From Thioclava atlantica (GTDB lineage Bacteria; Pseudomonadota; Alphaproteobacteria; Rhodobacterales; Rhodobacteraceae): DNA of 64,000 nucleotides. The DNA is taken from contig NZ_AQRC01000001.1 of NCBI RefSeq assembly GCF_000737065.1, positions 467,810-531,809 on the forward strand, in the 5' to 3' direction. The notes under the pieces were generated by a model. That model was not told the origin of the DNA and made no database searches. It saw only the letters and a program-made list of their open reading frames with translations. This document shows positions 61,835 to 64,000 of this stretch, in pieces; positions within the stretch are counted from its first letter, which is position 1; each line of letters begins with the position of its first letter. Position numbers and translations under genes: made by a program.

Positions 61835-63229
61835 TCAGGCCGCCTGATCGTCCAGTCGGGCCAGAGTTTCCTCCCGACCCAGAACCAGCATCATGTCGAA
61901 TACGCTGGGGGTGGCTGATCGCCCGGCAAGGGCCGCCCTCATCGGTGCAGCGACCTTCCCGAGGCCGAGCCCATGGGCTTCGGCAACCTGCCCGACGGCA
62001 GCCTCCAGTTCTTCGCGCGACCAATTAGCGTGTTGCAGCGCAAAGGTCAATTGCTTCAGTATACCACGGGATACCGCATCGAGTGCCTTCGCCGCCTTCT
62101 CCTCGATCTCGATCGGACGTTGCGCGAGAACGAAGTGAGCCTTTTCAAGGAGTTGCGGCAGCGTCTTCGCCGATCCCTTCATGATCGGAAGGGCCTTGAG
62201 AAGTTCGTGACGTTCCGTTTCGGACAGCGGAGGTTTTTCTGCGGCTGCAAGATAGCCTTCGATCTCGTGCAGCAATTCGGCCTCGTCGGTGACCGCGATA
62301 TGCTGTCCGCAGATATTCTCGAGCTTCTTGAAATCGAGCCGCGCGGGCGACTTGCCGATCCCCGCGAGATCGAACCATTCCTTCGCCTGCTCGTCGGTGA
62401 AGAACTCGTCATCGCCGTGGCTCCAGCCGAGCCGCGCGAGGTAGTTGCGCATCCCCGGCGCGGGATACCCCATCGCCTGATACTGCTCGAGCCCGACCGC
62501 GCCGTGACGCTTCGACAGTTTCTTGCCGTCGGGGCCGTGGATGAGCGGGATATGCGCGAAGACGGGTACGTCCCAGCCCATCGCCTGATAGACCTGGATC
62601 TGGCGCGCGGCATTGACGAGGTGGTCATCCCCCCGGATCACATGGGTCACGCCCATATCATGGTCATCGACGACTACAGCCAGCATGTAGGTGGGCGTAC
62701 CGTCCGAACGTAAACAGATCATGTCATCGAGCTGATCGTTGCGGATCGTCACATCTCCCTGCACCGCGTCGCGGATCACCGTCTCGCCCTCGCGCGGGGC
62801 TTTCAGGCGGATCACATAGGGCGCGTCGGGATGGCTGGACGGGTCGGCATCGCGCCAGGGCGAGGGAAACATCTTGTTCTTGTTCTCGGGCTGCTCGCGG
62901 AAGGCCGCGATCTCTTCCTGGGTCGAGAAACACTTATAGGCCTTGCCCGCCTCCAGCATCTGGTGCGCGACCTCGGCATGGCGCGCGGCCCCCGCGGCTT
63001 GGCTCACCACCTCGCCGTCATGGTCGAGCCCGAGCCAGTCGAGCCCCTTGAGGATCGCCGCGGTCGCCTCGGGGGTCGAGCGTTCGCGATCGGTATCCTC
63101 GATGCGCAACAGGAACTTGCCGCCGCGACCGCGTGCATAGAGCCAGTTGAACAGCGCGGTGCGGGCGCCGCCGATATGCAGATAACCGGTGGGCGAGGGG
63201 GCGAAACGGGTGACGATCTGGTCGGACAT
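61835..63229 (-). CDS. gltX: Glutamate-tRNA ligase
   Basis: A 464-residue class I synthetase. HIGH motif as [24 protein letters not shown] as [12 protein letters not shown], and the family [17 protein letters not shown] [15 protein letters not shown]. The C-terminal anticodon-binding domain is present. Start at 63229 with GAAAGG; the frame is open far upstream but that part is not protein-like. A second copy elsewhere is common in alphaproteobacteria. It is divergent from comEC. Confidence 0.96.
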   Translation of the reverse strand: MSDQIVTRFAPSPTGYLHIGGARTALFNWLYARGRGGKFLLRIEDTDRERSTPEATAAILKGLDWLGLDHDGEVVSQAAGAARHAEVAHQMLEAGKAYKCFSTQEEIAAFREQPENKNKMFPSPWRDADPSSHPDAPYVIRLKAPREGETVIRDAVQGDVTIRNDQLDDMICLRSDGTPTYMLAVVVDDHDMGVTHVIRGDDHLVNAARQIQVYQAMGWDVPVFAHIPLIHGPDGKKLSKRHGAVGLEQYQAMGYPAPGMRNYLARLGWSHGDDEFFTDEQAKEWFDLAGIGKSPARLDFKKLENICGQHIAVTDEAELLHEIEGYLAAAEKPPLSETERHELLKALPIMKGSAKTLPQLLEKAHFVLAQRPIEIEEKAAKALDAVSRGILKQLTFALQHANWSREELEAAVGQVAEAHGLGLGKVAAPMRAALAGRSATPSVFDMMLVLGREETLARLDDQAA

Positions 63230-63342
63230 CTGGGGCCTTTCTTCGCAGGGCGCGTTGCGGCCCGCGTTTACCTTTCGGAAACCATGAAGCCCGTAGGCTT
63301 TCTCGCGTGGATGCATAAGCAGGGACGGGGCCGAGGACAAGC

Positions 63343-64000
63343 ATGGCCTGGAATGCCGAGCACGCGGATTGGCCCGATTATGCGCCCCGAGCCCGGGCAG
63401 GGCGGCCTTGGCGCTGGTGGCACGCGCTCTTCGGCGGGCTCGACGACCCCTTGGGAGCACTCGTGCGCGCGCGCTCGCGGCTCTTCCTTTGGATGCCCAT
63501 TGCGCTCGGGCTCGGGGCCGGGGCCTATTTCTCCATGCCGGTCGAGCCGCGCACGGGCAGTTACGGCCTCGCGGCGGCGCTTGGCCTGAGCGGCGCGGGG
63601 CTCTGGGCGCGCGCACCTCTCGCCGCGCGTTTTCCCGCCGCGATACTCGCACTCGCCGCGCTCGGCTTCCTGCTCGCGGGGCTGCGCGCCCATCTCGTGG
63701 CCGCACCCGTCCTCGGCTACCGCTATTACGGCCTGGTCGAGGGGCGCATCGTCCAGATCGACCGCTCTTCCTCGGACCGGCTGCGCCTGACCCTCGACCG
63801 GTTGCGTCTCGAGCGCCTGCCGCAAGACCGCTGGCCCGAACGGGTCCGGGTCACGATGCACGGCGATCAGGAGCAACTCCAGCCTGTCCCGGGCATGCGC
63901 GTCACAATGCGCGCGCATCTCTCGCCGCCACCGCCGCCCGCCGCTCCGGACGGCTACGATTTTCGGCGCGCGGCCTGGTTCGACCGGCTCCCGGGCGGGG
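63343..64000 (+). CDS. comEC: ComEC/Rec2-family DNA uptake protein, N-terminal part (3' end outside window)
   Basis: An ATG at 63343 with GAGGA upstream opens a frame that runs off the window after 219 codons. The visible part begins [18 protein letters not shown], then has three or more membrane helices ([48 protein letters not shown]) and an OB-like segment [20 protein letters not shown] with a following YDFRRAAWF motif, the N-terminal DUF4131 pattern of ComEC channel proteins. It has no overlap with gltX and is separated by 113 bases. Confidence 0.78.
   Translation, partial: MAWNAEHADWPDYAPRARAGRPWRWWHALFGGLDDPLGALVRARSRLFLWMPIALGLGAGAYFSMPVEPRTGSYGLAAALGLSGAGLWARAPLAARFPAAILALAALGFLLAGLRAHLVAAPVLGYRYYGLVEGRIVQIDRSSSDRLRLTLDRLRLERLPQDRWPERVRVTMHGDQEQLQPVPGMRVTMRAHLSPPPPPAAPDGYDFRRAAWFDRLPGG

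Noticed and set aside
61835..63706. A 623-residue gltX with a long N-terminal extension
   Set aside because: The first 159 residues are an Arg-rich antisense reading of comEC; the true start is 63229.

Overview
The window is GC-rich, densely packed chromosomal DNA from an alphaproteobacterium. It most likely comes from a sulfur-oxidising member of the Rhodobacteraceae/Paracoccaceae such as Paracoccus, Thioclava or a relative. This rests on the soxS-V divergent layout, FeSOD, NlpD-Pcm-SurE, TatABC next to DUF815, and strong alphaproteobacterial character throughout. No rRNA, tRNA, phage, insertion sequence or CRISPR array was seen. The sequence cuts a gene at each end: a permease tail at base 1 and comEC at base 64000. 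There is no stretch over 300 bases without a gene.

Layout. 1-5.8 kb: permease end, acyltransferase, EamA exporter and transketolase on the minus strand, then a coiled-coil protein, ZapA and an MliC-like protein on the plus strand. 5.9-11 kb: radA-cvpA-purF and a hydrolase/isomerase pair on the minus strand. 11-19.7 kb: prs, EamA, sodB, a small charged protein coupled to a host-attachment family protein, rarD, a LOG protein, a LysM protein and an Atm1-type ABC exporter. 19.8-24.5 kb: a first RND pump with its adaptor. 24.7-28.3 kb: yfgM-like, bamB and der. 28.4-34.1 kb: serS and, divergently, a second RND pump. 34.3-35.2 kb: an HNH nuclease. 35.2-45.5 kb: the sox cluster. 45.7-51.7 kb: glycerate kinase, a retropepsin-like protease, MarC, a short HTH regulator, tatABC and DUF815. 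51.7-55.6 kb: an arginine/ornithine catabolic operon with its Lrp regulator. 55.6-64 kb: nlpD-pcm-surE, an SDR, bioY, DUF1284, gltA, gltX and comEC.

The sox cluster is the centrepiece. soxS-soxR-soxT run left and soxVW, soxXYZA and soxBCD run right. Together they encode the periplasmic thiosulfate-oxidising multienzyme: SoxXA, SoxYZ, SoxB and SoxCD. They also encode thiol-disulfide maintenance (SoxS, SoxV, SoxW), a thiosulfate-type permease (SoxT) and a persulfide-sensing ArsR repressor (SoxR). TatABC, needed to export SoxYZ and SoxC, lies only 4 kb downstream. Hairpins and AT-rich dyads divide the plus-strand genes into at least three units, each preceded by a dyad.

The most interesting observation is that the second RND pump, just upstream of sox, has a perfect ATATTC-N8-GAATAT dyad overlapping its likely -10 element. 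This is the kind of inverted repeat described for the BigR/SqrR family of sulfide-responsive repressors. SoxR in this window keeps the two switch cysteines of that family at exactly the family spacing. This suggests a sulfide/persulfide-controlled efflux module tied to lithotrophic sulfur oxidation. The idea is inference and testable. Coordinates for start codons were chosen by ribosome-binding site and family length, and alternatives are given where uncertain.
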